Shown: positions 8,866 to 17,633, numbered from the stretch's first letter. The stretch: DNA of 41,884 bases from Prevotellaceae bacterium UBA1743 (GCA_002314945.1 DCHV01000043.1:1-41884); one strand, 5' to 3'. Notes: a model not told the origin generated them from the sequence alone. Program-made: numbers and translations.

Positions 8866-11001
8866 ATGAAACTCAAAACATTTACCCTCATCGGCCTGTG
8901 CGTATTGTGCGGTTGCACATGCCACGAGCAAGGAAAAAAGGAATGGAAGAAAGAAGCTTCTGGTATTTGGACCACCCAGTGCGGAAAGCCCGAGATATTG
9001 AATCTGACAAGCGCGCTCACTTACACGCCCAGAATGGAGGCAATCAACGAGATGGAAGACGTAGATTTTCCTCTGGACACAAGCGAGATACGCATGGAGG
9101 TGGTAGATGGAAAGACATATCTGAGGTTTCCGTTGGAGAAAGATGAGCGTATCTACGGATTGGGACTCAACTTCAAGACCGTGGAACAGAGAGGCAGAAT
9201 CATGCGTCTTCATGTGGATCACTACAATGGGGAAGACAACGGTCGCACGCACGCACCCGTACCTTTCTTTGTCTCCTCGCGCGGCTATGGTGCTTTCATC
9301 AACTCAGCTCGCTATCTCGATGTGTACTGCGGCACGGCGGTGCGCAAGGACTCCAAGAACCCTCCCATTGCTTACGACCGCAATACGCAAGGAGAATGGA
9401 CAGCTCAGCCCTACTCCGACAACCTGGAGATACTGGTACCCGCAGAAGGAGTGGAATTGGTACTCTTCGCAGGAAAGAGTATGCTGGACGTAGTACGACG
9501 CTTCAACCTATACCATGGTGGTGGCGCCATGCCTCCCAAGTGGGGCCTGGGATTCTGGCATCGTGTACCTACCCTCTACTCAGACGCGCAGGTGAGCGAG
9601 GAGGTGGAGCAATACAAGGAGCACGGATTCCCTCTCTCGGTCATCGGACTCGAACCAGGATGGATGACCAAGGCGTACCCCTGTACCTACGAATGGAACT
9701 CAAGCCGTTTCCCCGATCCTGACGATTTCATAAAGCGGATGAAGGCAAAGAACATCGAGGTAAACCTATGGATGAACCCAGGCGTATCACCTTGCAGCGA
9801 GGTGTACGAGAAGGTGCTGCCCTACACGGCATCCCACACAGAATGGGTGGGAGTGCTACCCGACTACAACATGGAGGAAGCCCGCGATCTGATGTGTGAT
9901 CACTGGACGAAGCACATCGTGGACAAAGGAGTAAGTGGCCTAAAGATGGACGAGAATGACGGATATGACTGTTGGATATTCCCCGATGTAACCACCTTCC
10001 CTTCTGGAGCGGGAGCCGAGCAAATGAGACAGTTGTATGGATCGATGATGCAAAATCTGACCAATCAAATGTATCGGGCACGCAATCAGCGAACATGGGG
10101 CCTGGTACGTTCTGGAAACGCGGGTACCAACTCGTTCCCATACGTTATCTACAACGACTACTACAACCACAGAGATTTCATCACAGCACTCATCAACAGT
10201 TCCTTCTGTGGCGTACTGTGGACACCTGAAGTACGTTCATCGGACACCTCCGAAGAATGGATGCGAAGAATGCAGACTGCATGTATCGCTCCTATCGCCA
10301 TGCTCAACGCATGGGCTGATGGCACCAAGCCATGGTCTTTCCCCGATGTGGAGGCCCAGGTAAACGAATATGCCATGCTGCGTATGCAATTGATACCCTA
10401 CCTCTATTCTGCCTATTCCGAATACTGTTTCCAGGGTATTCCACCTGTACGCGCCATGAATCTGGAAGAGGGATATACCGCCTCGATGGAGGAAGAAAAG
10501 GGAGAACTCGATGCCACGAACAATCCCTACGCCATGGCCATACGCAGGGAACAGAAAGACCAGTTCATGGTGGGCAAGGACATTCTGGTTGCTCCCTTCT
10601 TTGCAGGCGACAAGGAACGGAAAGTAGTCTTCCCCCAAGGCAAGTGGTATGATTTCTACACAGGTGAATTGGCAGGCGAAGGAGAGGAAATCACCATCCC
10701 TGTAGGAGAACGTATGCCCATGTATGTACGCGATGGAGGCATCGTTCCGCTAATGGCAGGCATCACTACGATGGACGGCACGAAGATGCCGCTCGAAATA
10801 CGTCACTACGGTACGAAACCAGGCTCCTACCGTCTCTACGATGATGACGGCACCACCTTCAACTACGAGAAGGGTGAATACGTGTATGTGGATATTTCCG
10901 TGGAAGTGGGAGCAGATGGCCAGCGCAAGGGTACTGCCAAGATTCCAGAAGGAAAGAATCTGTGGTCGTACGACGGCACTTTCAATTTCCGATTCATGTA
11001 A
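8866..11001 (+). CDS. GH31 family alpha-glycosidase lipoprotein
   Basis: A 711-residue family GH31 enzyme, a retaining alpha-glycosidase family covering alpha-glucosidases, alpha-xylosidases and alpha-galactosidases. It has an N-terminal lipobox (LCGC within the first 18 residues) and should be membrane-anchored. The beta-sandwich (about 30-210) includes ERIYGLGLNF. The barrel includes WGLGFWH, a nucleophile candidate Asp362 in GLKMDEND, and LNAWADGTKPW. The usual WSGD acid/base motif is replaced by YNDYYNH; by position Asp431 is the candidate. This marks a GH31 subgroup different from classical alpha-xylosidases, so I do not name the substrate. The GH76 gene follows 15 bases later, suggesting an operon. 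Confidence 0.9.
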   Translation: MKLKTFTLIGLCVLCGCTCHEQGKKEWKKEASGIWTTQCGKPEILNLTSALTYTPRMEAINEMEDVDFPLDTSEIRMEVVDGKTYLRFPLEKDERIYGLGLNFKTVEQRGRIMRLHVDHYNGEDNGRTHAPVPFFVSSRGYGAFINSARYLDVYCGTAVRKDSKNPPIAYDRNTQGEWTAQPYSDNLEILVPAEGVELVLFAGKSMLDVVRRFNLYHGGGAMPPKWGLGFWHRVPTLYSDAQVSEEVEQYKEHGFPLSVIGLEPGWMTKAYPCTYEWNSSRFPDPDDFIKRMKAKNIEVNLWMNPGVSPCSEVYEKVLPYTASHTEWVGVLPDYNMEEARDLMCDHWTKHIVDKGVSGLKMDENDGYDCWIFPDVTTFPSGAGAEQMRQLYGSMMQNLTNQMYRARNQRTWGLVRSGNAGTNSFPYVIYNDYYNHRDFITALINSSFCGVLWTPEVRSSDTSEEWMRRMQTACIAPIAMLNAWADGTKPWSFPDVEAQVNEYAMLRMQLIPYLYSAYSEYCFQGIPPVRAMNLEEGYTASMEEEKGELDATNNPYAMAIRREQKDQFMVGKDILVAPFFAGDKERKVVFPQGKWYDFYTGELAGEGEEITIPVGERMPMYVRDGGIVPLMAGITTMDGTKMPLEIRHYGTKPGSYRLYDDDGTTFNYEKGEYVYVDISVEVGADGQRKGTAKIPEGKNLWSYDGTFNFRFM

Positions 11002-11016
11002 GGCAACATCGTTCAC

Positions 11017-12174
11017 ATGAGACACGCCATTTTACTTTTCGTTACGTTTATCAGCCTTCAGGCGGGAGCAAAAGGCGTCAATTTCGAAAGAATAGCAGAA
11101 GGGATGAGTCAATCGCTCATCCATCACTTCTGGGGTGCGTCCTTCCCTGGACACGAACAACGCTATTTCTTCAACTATGGTAGCGACCTCACTGATATGA
11201 CTACCGAAAACTACTGGCCTGAGGCTCATGCCATCGATGTAGTGACCGATGCATACCTGCGTTCGGGCGACACCCATTACCGAAACCTATACCCGCTATG
11301 GTGGGATGGAATGCCCCGATACCACGACACAAAATCACACACTGACGGATGGTGGGCCGCATACGTGGACGACATGGAATGGATCGCCCTCGCATTGGTA
11401 CGCATGTACGAGACATCGGGCGAGAAGCAATATCTGGAAAAAGCGCGTCAGCTATATGACGACTGGATATGGCCGACATGGGGGCCCGATGACGAAACGC
11501 CTTGGTACGGAGGTATCACATGGAACACGGAAGTGAAGAAGACCAAGAATGCTTGTTCCAATGCCCCTGCTGCCATCTTGGCTGCAAAATTGTACATCAA
11601 CTACCCTTCCGAGGGATATACCCACGGAAAAGAGCGAGACGCCTATCTGAAGGAAAGTAAGCGTATCTACGAATGGCTGAGGAATCATCTCTTGGATGCC
11701 GAAACAGGATGCGTGTATGACAACATGAACGGGCAGGGAAAAGTCAATCGCACCTGCTTCAGCTACAACAGTGGCACTACCTTGGGAGCCGCCGATATTC
11801 TATATCACATCACAGGGGAAAAGGCCTATCTGAACGATGCTGTAAAAGTGGCCGACTATGTACTCCGGGAAATGTCGGGGAATGGAGGTGTACCCAAGGA
11901 TGACGTCCATGGCGATGGTGCCTTGTTTCATGGTATTTTCTTCCGTTATTTTGCCATTCTTGCCAAGAATCACGATCTGGACAAGGCTACCCGCAAACGG
12001 TACAGAGCATATCTGACACATTGTGCCACGGTACTGGCAAACGAAGGACTCAATCACCGTACAATGCTCTACGGCGGACGCTGGCATCAAGCCCCAACCG
12101 ATGACGAGCCGGTTTGCCTGAACGCCCATCTGACAGGATGTATGCTGATGGAAGCGGTATGCACCTTACGCTGA
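11017..12174 (+). CDS. GH76 family alpha-1,6-mannanase-like protein, secreted
   Basis: A 385-residue protein with a short signal peptide (about residues 1-18, ending LQAGA). It shows the GH76 pattern: an (alpha/alpha)6 barrel with a consecutive Asp pair, Asp118-Asp119 in YVDDMEWIALALVRMYE. Characterised GH76 enzymes are endo-alpha-1,6-mannanases that cut yeast or bacterial mannan backbones. Other matching blocks are TDGWWAAY, TWNTEVKKTKNACSNAP and FSYNSGTTLGA. With GH31 immediately upstream, the pair may process an alpha-linked mannan or related glycan. No SusC/SusD pair or surface lipobox accompanies it, so a periplasmic location is inferred. The stop is 4 bases from the end of the convergent AlkD-like gene. 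Confidence 0.87.
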   Translation: MRHAILLFVTFISLQAGAKGVNFERIAEGMSQSLIHHFWGASFPGHEQRYFFNYGSDLTDMTTENYWPEAHAIDVVTDAYLRSGDTHYRNLYPLWWDGMPRYHDTKSHTDGWWAAYVDDMEWIALALVRMYETSGEKQYLEKARQLYDDWIWPTWGPDDETPWYGGITWNTEVKKTKNACSNAPAAILAAKLYINYPSEGYTHGKERDAYLKESKRIYEWLRNHLLDAETGCVYDNMNGQGKVNRTCFSYNSGTTLGAADILYHITGEKAYLNDAVKVADYVLREMSGNGGVPKDDVHGDGALFHGIFFRYFAILAKNHDLDKATRKRYRAYLTHCATVLANEGLNHRTMLYGGRWHQAPTDDEPVCLNAHLTGCMLMEAVCTLR

Positions 12175-12178
12175 CATA

Positions 12179-12877
12179 TTATTTCCAATCAACAACAGTC
12201 AGCTTCTCTATGGCATAGCGAAACAAGGTACGCGGGAGAGTGTTTTGCCGCTCGCGTAGCCATGTCACCAAACGACCCTCATCACGTTTGCCAGTTTCGC
12301 GGAGAAGCCATCCCGTGGCTTTCTGCAACAAATCATGCAAGGGTGCCCGTCGTTCGAGTAACAGTTCTGCAATCGCATACGTATCGTCCAACTGCCCTTT
12401 TCTGACGAAAGCCATGGTACTGACGATAGCCACACGCTGTTCCCACAATGTCTGTCCCTGGCCCGCTAATTCATATAGTGGCGTACGATCTCTGTCCAAC
12501 AGCCACGGGCCCAATATTTCATAGCAACTCAGATCGACCAGATCCCAATTGTTCACCCATTGCAAATGACTCAGATAGAAATCCACGCAAGCCTGCTGCA
12601 TATCCACGTCTTTCTTGGCGTGCTTGAAGATTTGCACCAGAGTAAGCAAGGCAGCTAAGCGCACCTCGTGATATGGACTTTGCACACATTCCTCCAAGTC
12701 CCTCATCGAAGTGGTTTTCCACAATTCCTTCACCACGGAACGTGTGACTGGCACTTTGATGCCAAGGAAAACATCCCCCTCTCCATATTCCCCCTTTTTC
12801 GTCTTGAAAAAGCGTGAAAGTCCTTCCACCTGCGTCTCATCTCTGTGAGCAAGCATTGCATCATACAATCGGTTCAT
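12179..12877 (-). CDS. AlkD-like DNA alkylation repair protein
   Basis: A 232-residue helical-repeat protein of the AlkC/AlkD DNA glycosylase superfamily, which excises alkylated bases such as 3- and 7-methylpurines. Features include the LGIKVPVTRSVVKELWK N-terminal block, the HLQWVNNWDLVDLSCYEILG block with Trp and Asp at the active-site position, LWEQRVAIVSTMAF, and LLQKATGWLLRE. The size matches the family (about 220-240). The start at 12877 is chosen because ATG overlaps the TGA of the upstream HEAT-like gene as ATGA, a coupled-translation arrangement. The longer frame to 13027 would lie wholly inside that gene. Third gene of a leftward operon after PAP2 and the HEAT-like protein. Confidence 0.9.
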   Translation of the reverse strand: MNRLYDAMLAHRDETQVEGLSRFFKTKKGEYGEGDVFLGIKVPVTRSVVKELWKTTSMRDLEECVQSPYHEVRLAALLTLVQIFKHAKKDVDMQQACVDFYLSHLQWVNNWDLVDLSCYEILGPWLLDRDRTPLYELAGQGQTLWEQRVAIVSTMAFVRKGQLDDTYAIAELLLERRAPLHDLLQKATGWLLRETGKRDEGRLVTWLRERQNTLPRTLFRYAIEKLTVVDWK

Positions 12878-13389
12878 ATTCTTTTCTTTTTCATTAGATT
12901 CCTTCTCACAGTCCTTAGGCCGGGAGAATAGTATTCCAGTTCCATGTTTTCCAACGTACAACGAAATTCCTCTATCAGTTCCGGATAGTGGGCACACAGT
13001 TTGTCGGCCAGTTTCATACACAGACATTGTACGCCAGATGGCTCTTCGGGAGATAGCATGTGTTCAAGACAGAAATCCAGTAAATCTACACGTACATCCT
13101 CCTGTGAATATGTCATCCGTTCCAACAGATTCAGCACCATCCTACGTAATGAGGTATCCGATGTCTGTAACAACAATGTGGCCAATTCTTCTCTTCGTTG
13201 CTGCAACCACCCGATTTCCTCCTGCGTGCTGTGAGTAAGCACCCATACTGCATTGCGGGCCACACGTGGATTCTCATCCCACATATATTGCACAAAGGAG
13301 AGATAGTCATCTTTTCTGTGAATGAGACAACTGATTTCGTAGATGCCTTGCATCCCCAGTCTTACAAGTAACTTATCACGTAGCAACAT
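12874..13389 (-). CDS. Conserved hypothetical HEAT-like helical repeat protein
   Basis: A 171-residue soluble protein with no signal peptide. The sequence is a run of amphipathic helices resembling HEAT repeats, for example DENPRVARNAVWVLTH and DTSLRRMVLNLLERM. I do not recognise a named family; the fold type is the same as that of the AlkD-like protein next to it, with which it overlaps by 4 bases (ATGA). Lys/Arg-rich patches occur at the extreme C-terminus (RRNLMKKKR). It may be a partner or a diverged duplicate of the neighbouring gene, but no catalytic residue can be pointed to. Confidence 0.8.
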   Translation of the reverse strand: MLLRDKLLVRLGMQGIYEISCLIHRKDDYLSFVQYMWDENPRVARNAVWVLTHSTQEEIGWLQQRREELATLLLQTSDTSLRRMVLNLLERMTYSQEDVRVDLLDFCLEHMLSPEEPSGVQCLCMKLADKLCAHYPELIEEFRCTLENMELEYYSPGLRTVRRNLMKKKRI

Positions 13390-13399
13390 ATCCCATGAA

Positions 13400-13939
13400 T
13401 CAAAACGTCATGGCGAACTGCATCCCTCCCCCATTCTCAGTGGCAAAGGGAGAGATAGCCACGTTTTTGTCTTTCATCTTCGGACGTGTGAATATGTAAG
13501 TACCTCCCACACCTATTGCAGCACCGGCCAACACATCCCACACATCGTGCCGCTTGCAATATACTCTACCCCACGCCACATAAGTGGATATAGCGTAAGC
13601 AGGAATTCCCCATTTCCAACCATATCTACGTTGCACGAAGGAGGCTCCGCTGAATGCTGCCATCGTATGCGTACTGGGCATGGAATGATTACCATCTCCG
13701 TCAGGCCGATCCTTTTTGATGCATAATTTCAAAGCACATGACACCGCCGTCGAAGTGGCAGAACTCAGAAAGAGTTGTTTGAAGCCCTCCTTATCACGAT
13801 CCAGCAGCACCATCGTAAGCGCAGTCGCAGAAGGCAGGAAGCACAAAATGTCGGTGGACGTTTTCACCGCTTCACGCTGGGCGTATGAGGGATGACAGCA
13901 CAAAAAGGCGCAGACAAGAAAAATATGAAAATACTTCAT
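13400..13939 (-). CDS. PAP2 superfamily phosphatase, exported
   Basis: A 179-residue phosphatidic-acid-phosphatase type 2 protein with a signal sequence (MKYFHIFL to SYAQ). The three PAP2 motifs are visible: KLCIKKDRP (KX6RP), MPSTHT (PSxH), and GRVYCKRHDVWD (SRX5H, with Gly for Ser). Members dephosphorylate lipid phosphates such as undecaprenyl pyrophosphate, phosphatidylglycerol phosphate or lipid A. The protein is shorter and less hydrophobic than classic six-helix members, and fits the small periplasmic PAP2 type of Bacteroidetes. Start 13939 is chosen because a promoter lies just upstream; the frame open to 14479 runs through the divergent SIMPL gene. First gene of the operon with the HEAT-like and AlkD-like genes (10-base gap). 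Confidence 0.9.
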   Translation of the reverse strand: MKYFHIFLVCAFLCCHPSYAQREAVKTSTDILCFLPSATALTMVLLDRDKEGFKQLFLSSATSTAVSCALKLCIKKDRPDGDGNHSMPSTHTMAAFSGASFVQRRYGWKWGIPAYAISTYVAWGRVYCKRHDVWDVLAGAAIGVGGTYIFTRPKMKDKNVAISPFATENGGGMQFAMTF

Positions 13940-13966
13940 CGAATCTCGTATTTTTGTTAACAGATG

Positions 13967-13974
13967 CAAAAGTA
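13967..13974 (-). promoter_or_regulatory. -7 promoter box for the PAP2 operon
   Basis: The minus strand reads TActTTTG, a full TAnnTTTG match 27 bases before the ATG at 13939. No TTTG is found at the -33 position. Confidence 0.6.
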
Positions 13975-13984
13975 TAACATATAT

Positions 13985-14015
13985 TTTGCATTTTATAAGT
14001 TTCAACGTACCTTTG
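13985..14015 (+). promoter_or_regulatory. Consensus promoter for the SIMPL gene (TTTG-N19-TAccTTTG)
   Basis: TTTG at 13985-13988 and TAccTTTG at 14008-14015 are separated by exactly 19 bases, the consensus for the Bacteroidetes primary sigma factor. The expected transcription start is near 14022, about 17 bases before the ATG at 14039. It is divergent from the PAP2 promoter. Confidence 0.8.
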
Positions 14016-14038
14016 TTGTGAAAAAACAAGGATAGAGT

Positions 14039-14749
14039 ATGGAATGGACTGAAAAACTCATCGCATCTGTCATTTTGGCTGGCGGTATGATTATTACAGG
14101 AGACATTCTCCGCAAAGGCATTATCTCCTACAAGGAAATGGATCGCACAGTGACGGTGAAAGGTCTGGCCGAACGCGAAGTAAAGGCCGACAAAGTAACA
14201 TGGCCATTGGTCTTCAAGGAAATAGGTAACAATCCAAACGAGATGTACACCCTTCTCGAAGAAAAGAATCACAAAGTGGTGGATTTTCTGTTGTCTGCGG
14301 GTATCGGAAAAGAAGAAATCAATGTCAATCCTCCCATCATCACCGACCGACAAGCCGACAGCTACAACAACGAAATTATGAACTATCGCTACAAGGCCAC
14401 CAGTATCATCACCGTCACTTCCAAGGACGTGGACAAAGTACGACAACTTATCCTCAGGCAGTCGGAACTGATGAAACAAGGCATCCCCATTATCCAGGAA
14501 GAATACAACACAAACAATCAGATAGTCTATGAATTCACAGGGCTGAACGAAATCAAGCCATCCATGGTAGAAGAAGCCACCAAGAATGCTCGCGAAACAG
14601 CCAAGAAATTCGCAGAGGATTCTGAAAGCGATTTAGGAGATATCCGAAAAGCGCAACAAGGACAATTTACCATCACAGATCGCGATTCCAACACCCCGTA
14701 CATCAAACAGGTAAGAGTCGTCACCACCGTAGAATATGCCTTGGAATAA
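14039..14749 (+). CDS. SIMPL domain (DUF541) protein, membrane-anchored
   Basis: A 236-residue protein with one N-terminal hydrophobic segment (about residues 7-22) that probably anchors it in the inner membrane, with the rest in the periplasm. The body is a SIMPL/DUF541 domain: RTVTVKGLAEREVKADKV near the start, INVNPPIITD, YRYKATSIITVTSKDVDKV, and NARETAKKFAED near the end. This domain class is named after a mammalian signalling protein and includes bacterial periplasmic proteins linked to oxidative stress, but the molecular function is not established. It is a single-gene unit with a consensus promoter; the 177 bases after it contain no gene and lead into tatA. Confidence 0.9.
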   Translation: MEWTEKLIASVILAGGMIITGDILRKGIISYKEMDRTVTVKGLAEREVKADKVTWPLVFKEIGNNPNEMYTLLEEKNHKVVDFLLSAGIGKEEINVNPPIITDRQADSYNNEIMNYRYKATSIITVTSKDVDKVRQLILRQSELMKQGIPIIQEEYNTNNQIVYEFTGLNEIKPSMVEEATKNARETAKKFAEDSESDLGDIRKAQQGQFTITDRDSNTPYIKQVRVVTTVEYALE

Positions 14750-14926
14750 TTTGTTAAAAAAATTAAAAAAACACAAGAAACAACTGATAGATAAGGGATT
14801 TATTTTTAACTTTACAACGGATTTTGCAATTTCTCTGCGTTAGGCAAGGACAAAAGACAACGTAGTGGATAAAAACGTCAAAACACATTAGAATATCAAT
14901 ATAACGTAAATATTTAATAATCAATT

Positions 14927-15136
14927 ATGAACCAAATTTTGTTTATTGGCAACTTAGGCACAGGTGAGATTATCATTATCGCCTTGGTGGTTTTGTTGCT
15001 ATTTGGAGGTAAAAAGATCCCCGAACTGATGAAGGGTATCGGCAAGGGCGTGAAGAGTTTCAAGGATGGAATGAATGACATCGAAAAGGAAATCAACAGC
15101 GAGCCCGAAAAGAAGACAGAAGATACTGCAAAATAA
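14927..15136 (+). CDS. tatA: Twin-arginine translocase subunit TatA
   Basis: A 69-residue protein with the TatA/E architecture: a short periplasmic N-terminus, one transmembrane helix (GEIIIIALVVLLLFGG), the FGxKKIPELMKGIGKG hinge and amphipathic helix, then a charged tail (EKKTEDTAK). TatA oligomers form the passage for folded, signal-bearing proteins. No TatB is seen, which is usual in Bacteroidetes, where TatA-type proteins act with TatC alone. It precedes by 40 bases a gene with a clear Tat signal. The 177-base upstream region shows only a weak -7-like TAacTTTa at 14807-14814, implying a leader of about 110 bases if used. Confidence 0.95.
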   Translation: MNQILFIGNLGTGEIIIIALVVLLLFGGKKIPELMKGIGKGVKSFKDGMNDIEKEINSEPEKKTEDTAK

Positions 15137-15176
15137 GTTTATCAACCAATTTTTCAAAAAATAACAAACAACCGTT

Positions 15177-16691
15177 ATGGAAGAGATTTCAAGAAGATCA
15201 TTCCTGAAAGCAGGAACAGCTGCCACTGCAGCTTTGGCCATGACTCCAGGTACCGTACTTGGAAAGTCTAATAAGAAGAAGAGTAATCAGAAGAAAGTGC
15301 TGAAGATTCTTGGTGTAGGTATCGGTGGACGCGGTCATTCCGACATCAACGGCGCTTGTATGAAGGATGACGGCACATTGTACGACGATGTAGAATTCAT
15401 CGGTTTGGCCGACACCGACTGGAAGTATGCCAAGGGTGTATTGGATGAGTATAAGAAATTGTACCCCAACATCAAGTTGTACCACGACTATAAGACGATG
15501 TATGCCGAGTTGCTGGATCAGGCTGACGCCGTAATTTGTGCAACTGCCGACCACACTCACGCTATCATCTGCGCTGAGGCTTTGGCTGCAGGAAAGCATG
15601 TATATTGCGAGAAGCCTCTGACTCGTACCGTATATGAATCACGTTTGCTGACTCGTTTGGCTGCCAAGGCTGGCGTTGCCACACAGATGGGTAACCAAGG
15701 TGCAAGCGGTGAAGGTGTGAATTTGGCTTGCGAATGGATTTGGAACGGCGAAATCGGTGAAGTAACTCGTGTTGACGCCTTCACGGATCGTCCCATCTGG
15801 CCTCAGGGCTTGGAGCATCCCGTAGAGACTCCTCCTATCCCTGACACACTGAACTGGGAAGGCTTCATCGGCCCGGCTCCCATGCGCGACTACAACCCCA
15901 TCTACTCTCCTTGGAACTTCCGCGGATGGTGGGATTTCGGTACAGGTGCTTTAGGTGACATGGCTTGCCACATCCTGCATTCAGTATTCAAGTCTTTGGA
16001 TTTGGGTTATCCCAGCAAGATTCAAGGTTCTTCCACTCCTTTGATGGCTGAATCTTGTCCTAACGCACAGACTATCAAATATACATTCCCCGCACGTCCC
16101 AACCGTCCCAAGGTAGCAATGCCCGAGGTTGTTGTGACATGGTGTGATGGTGGTCTTCTTCCCTTCCGTCCCGAAGAACTCCCCGCAGGCAAGAATCTGA
16201 ACATCAGCGGTGGTGCTTGTATCTTCTATGGTACCAAGGACACCATGATTATCGGTTGCTATGGCGAAAAGCCTTATCTGCTGAGTGGTCGCGTTCCCAA
16301 TGCTCCCAAGGTATGCCGTCGCGTAGAGGCTTGCCACCAACGTGACTGGGTACGTGCATGTCTGGAGGATCCCGCAACTCGTATCAAGTCTGCTTCTGAT
16401 TTCAGCGAGGCAGGTCCTTTCAACGAAATGATCGCCATGGGTGTATGCGCAATCCGTCTGCAAGGTTTGAATCAAGTATTGGAATGGGATGGTGAGAAGA
16501 TGCAGTTCACAAACATCCCCGAGGGTGCAAAGGTTCAGAGTATGATCAAGGATGGCTTCACCATTCACGATGGTCATCCCACATTCAACAAGACCTACAC
16601 TGATCCCGTGGATGCACGCAAGTTTGCTGCTGAATTGATCAAGCCCGTTTACCAAAATGGTTATGTATTGCCTGATCTTCCACAGGACTAA
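15177..16691 (+). CDS. Gfo/Idh/MocA family oxidoreductase with Tat signal
   Basis: A 504-residue NAD(P)-dependent sugar oxidoreductase. It begins with a textbook Tat signal (SRRSFLK at residues 5-11, then an alanine-rich hydrophobic stretch ending TVLG). The Rossmann fold carries GVGIGGRGHSDI, the family motif CEKPLTR, and a C-terminal domain with WWDFGTGALGDMACHI. Tat export fits an enzyme that folds around its nicotinamide cofactor in the cytoplasm. In related Bacteroidetes operons, Gfo/Idh/MocA enzymes oxidise C3 of a glycoside, and a DUF1080 enzyme then cleaves the 3-keto product. The presence of a DUF1080 gene 27 bases downstream supports that role here. Substrate and redox partner are unknown. 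A GH109-like NAD-dependent glycosidase activity is an alternative. Confidence 0.93.
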   Translation: MEEISRRSFLKAGTAATAALAMTPGTVLGKSNKKKSNQKKVLKILGVGIGGRGHSDINGACMKDDGTLYDDVEFIGLADTDWKYAKGVLDEYKKLYPNIKLYHDYKTMYAELLDQADAVICATADHTHAIICAEALAAGKHVYCEKPLTRTVYESRLLTRLAAKAGVATQMGNQGASGEGVNLACEWIWNGEIGEVTRVDAFTDRPIWPQGLEHPVETPPIPDTLNWEGFIGPAPMRDYNPIYSPWNFRGWWDFGTGALGDMACHILHSVFKSLDLGYPSKIQGSSTPLMAESCPNAQTIKYTFPARPNRPKVAMPEVVVTWCDGGLLPFRPEELPAGKNLNISGGACIFYGTKDTMIIGCYGEKPYLLSGRVPNAPKVCRRVEACHQRDWVRACLEDPATRIKSASDFSEAGPFNEMIAMGVCAIRLQGLNQVLEWDGEKMQFTNIPEGAKVQSMIKDGFTIHDGHPTFNKTYTDPVDARKFAAELIKPVYQNGYVLPDLPQD

Positions 16692-16718
16692 TAAACAGAT
16701 AAAAAATATAATTTCTAT

Positions 16719-17600
16719 ATGAAGTTAAGAAGCATGTTAGCTGCCACCGCTTTGGTGGCAGCTATCTCTGCAAATGCAGAGGGACAGAAATATTTGGTTC
16801 TGCAGAATCCCGAGGTAGAACTGAGTGATTTGAAGACCGACAAAGACGGTTATTATGTGTTGTTTGATGGTTCGAGCCTGGATGGATGGCGCGGCTACTG
16901 CAAAGATCACATGCCCAGCAAATGGAAGCTGGAAGATGGTAGCATTCACTTCCTTGGCAACAAGGCACAGGGTGAAGGTGGCGACATCATCTTTGCACAC
17001 CAATTCCAGAATTTCGAATTCGAGGTAGAATGGAAGATTTGCGAAGGTGGTAATAGCGGTATCTTCTATTTAGGTAAGGAAACTGCTACTATCCGCAAGT
17101 GTGAAGGAAAATCCGAGACCTTCAAGTCGGAGGACGGCAAGTTGGAAGTAACTGCCAATGTAAAGTGCGATGCTGAAATCCTGAACTACGAGCCCATCTA
17201 TATCTCTTGCCCTGAATGTCAGGTATTGGACAACGAACGTCATCCCGATGCAAAGTTGGGTGCTACATTAGGCATCCGTCAGTCAACCTCGTTGTATGAC
17301 ATGATTGTAGCCAAGCCACAGAATGCCAATCCTGCTGGCCAATGGAACAAAGTAAAGATCGTCGTAAAGAACGGAAAGGTAACACACTATCAGAACAACG
17401 CAAAGGTTTTGAGTTATACTTTGTGGGGTGAAGAATGGATCAACCTGCTACAGAGCAGCAAGTTCAGTGAGAAGAACTGGCCTTTGGCATTCGAAATGCT
17501 GAAGAATTGCGGTGGCGAAGGTCACAAGGGTTATTTCGGTTTCCAGGATCATGGAGATGAGGTATGGTACCGTAACATCCGTGTAAAGGTACTGAAATAA
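16719..17600 (+). CDS. DUF1080 (3-keto-disaccharide hydrolase family) protein, secreted
   Basis: A 293-residue protein with a Sec signal (cleavage near ISANAEG, residue 21). The body is a beta-jelly-roll of Pfam DUF1080 (PF06439): YVLFDGSSLDGWRGY, EVEWKICEGGNSGIFYLG, CQVLDNERHPDA, NKVKIVVKNGKVTHY, and the closing EVWYRNIRVK. Characterised members cleave 3-keto-glycosides, by hydrolysis or by elimination assisted by the acidified neighbouring C-H. Compared with compact members, an insertion of about 35 residues, rich in Lys/Glu and containing two Cys, separates the GNSGIFY and QVLDN motifs. It lies between the Tat-exported oxidoreductase and the isomerase-like gene, which suggests consecutive steps in the periplasm. 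Confidence 0.9.
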   Translation: MKLRSMLAATALVAAISANAEGQKYLVLQNPEVELSDLKTDKDGYYVLFDGSSLDGWRGYCKDHMPSKWKLEDGSIHFLGNKAQGEGGDIIFAHQFQNFEFEVEWKICEGGNSGIFYLGKETATIRKCEGKSETFKSEDGKLEVTANVKCDAEILNYEPIYISCPECQVLDNERHPDAKLGATLGIRQSTSLYDMIVAKPQNANPAGQWNKVKIVVKNGKVTHYQNNAKVLSYTLWGEEWINLLQSSKFSEKNWPLAFEMLKNCGGEGHKGYFGFQDHGDEVWYRNIRVKVLK

Positions 17601-17633
17601 CGAATTTCAAGAACAAAAGAAAGAAATAAATTG

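Noticed and set aside
13940..14479. Upstream extension of the PAP2 frame
   Set aside because: It runs antisense through the SIMPL gene and past the promoter; the signal peptide starts at 13939.
14750..14926. Possible riboswitch or leader RNA before tatA
   Set aside because: Only a weak -7-like box and one imperfect stem could be seen; nothing matched a known riboswitch core.
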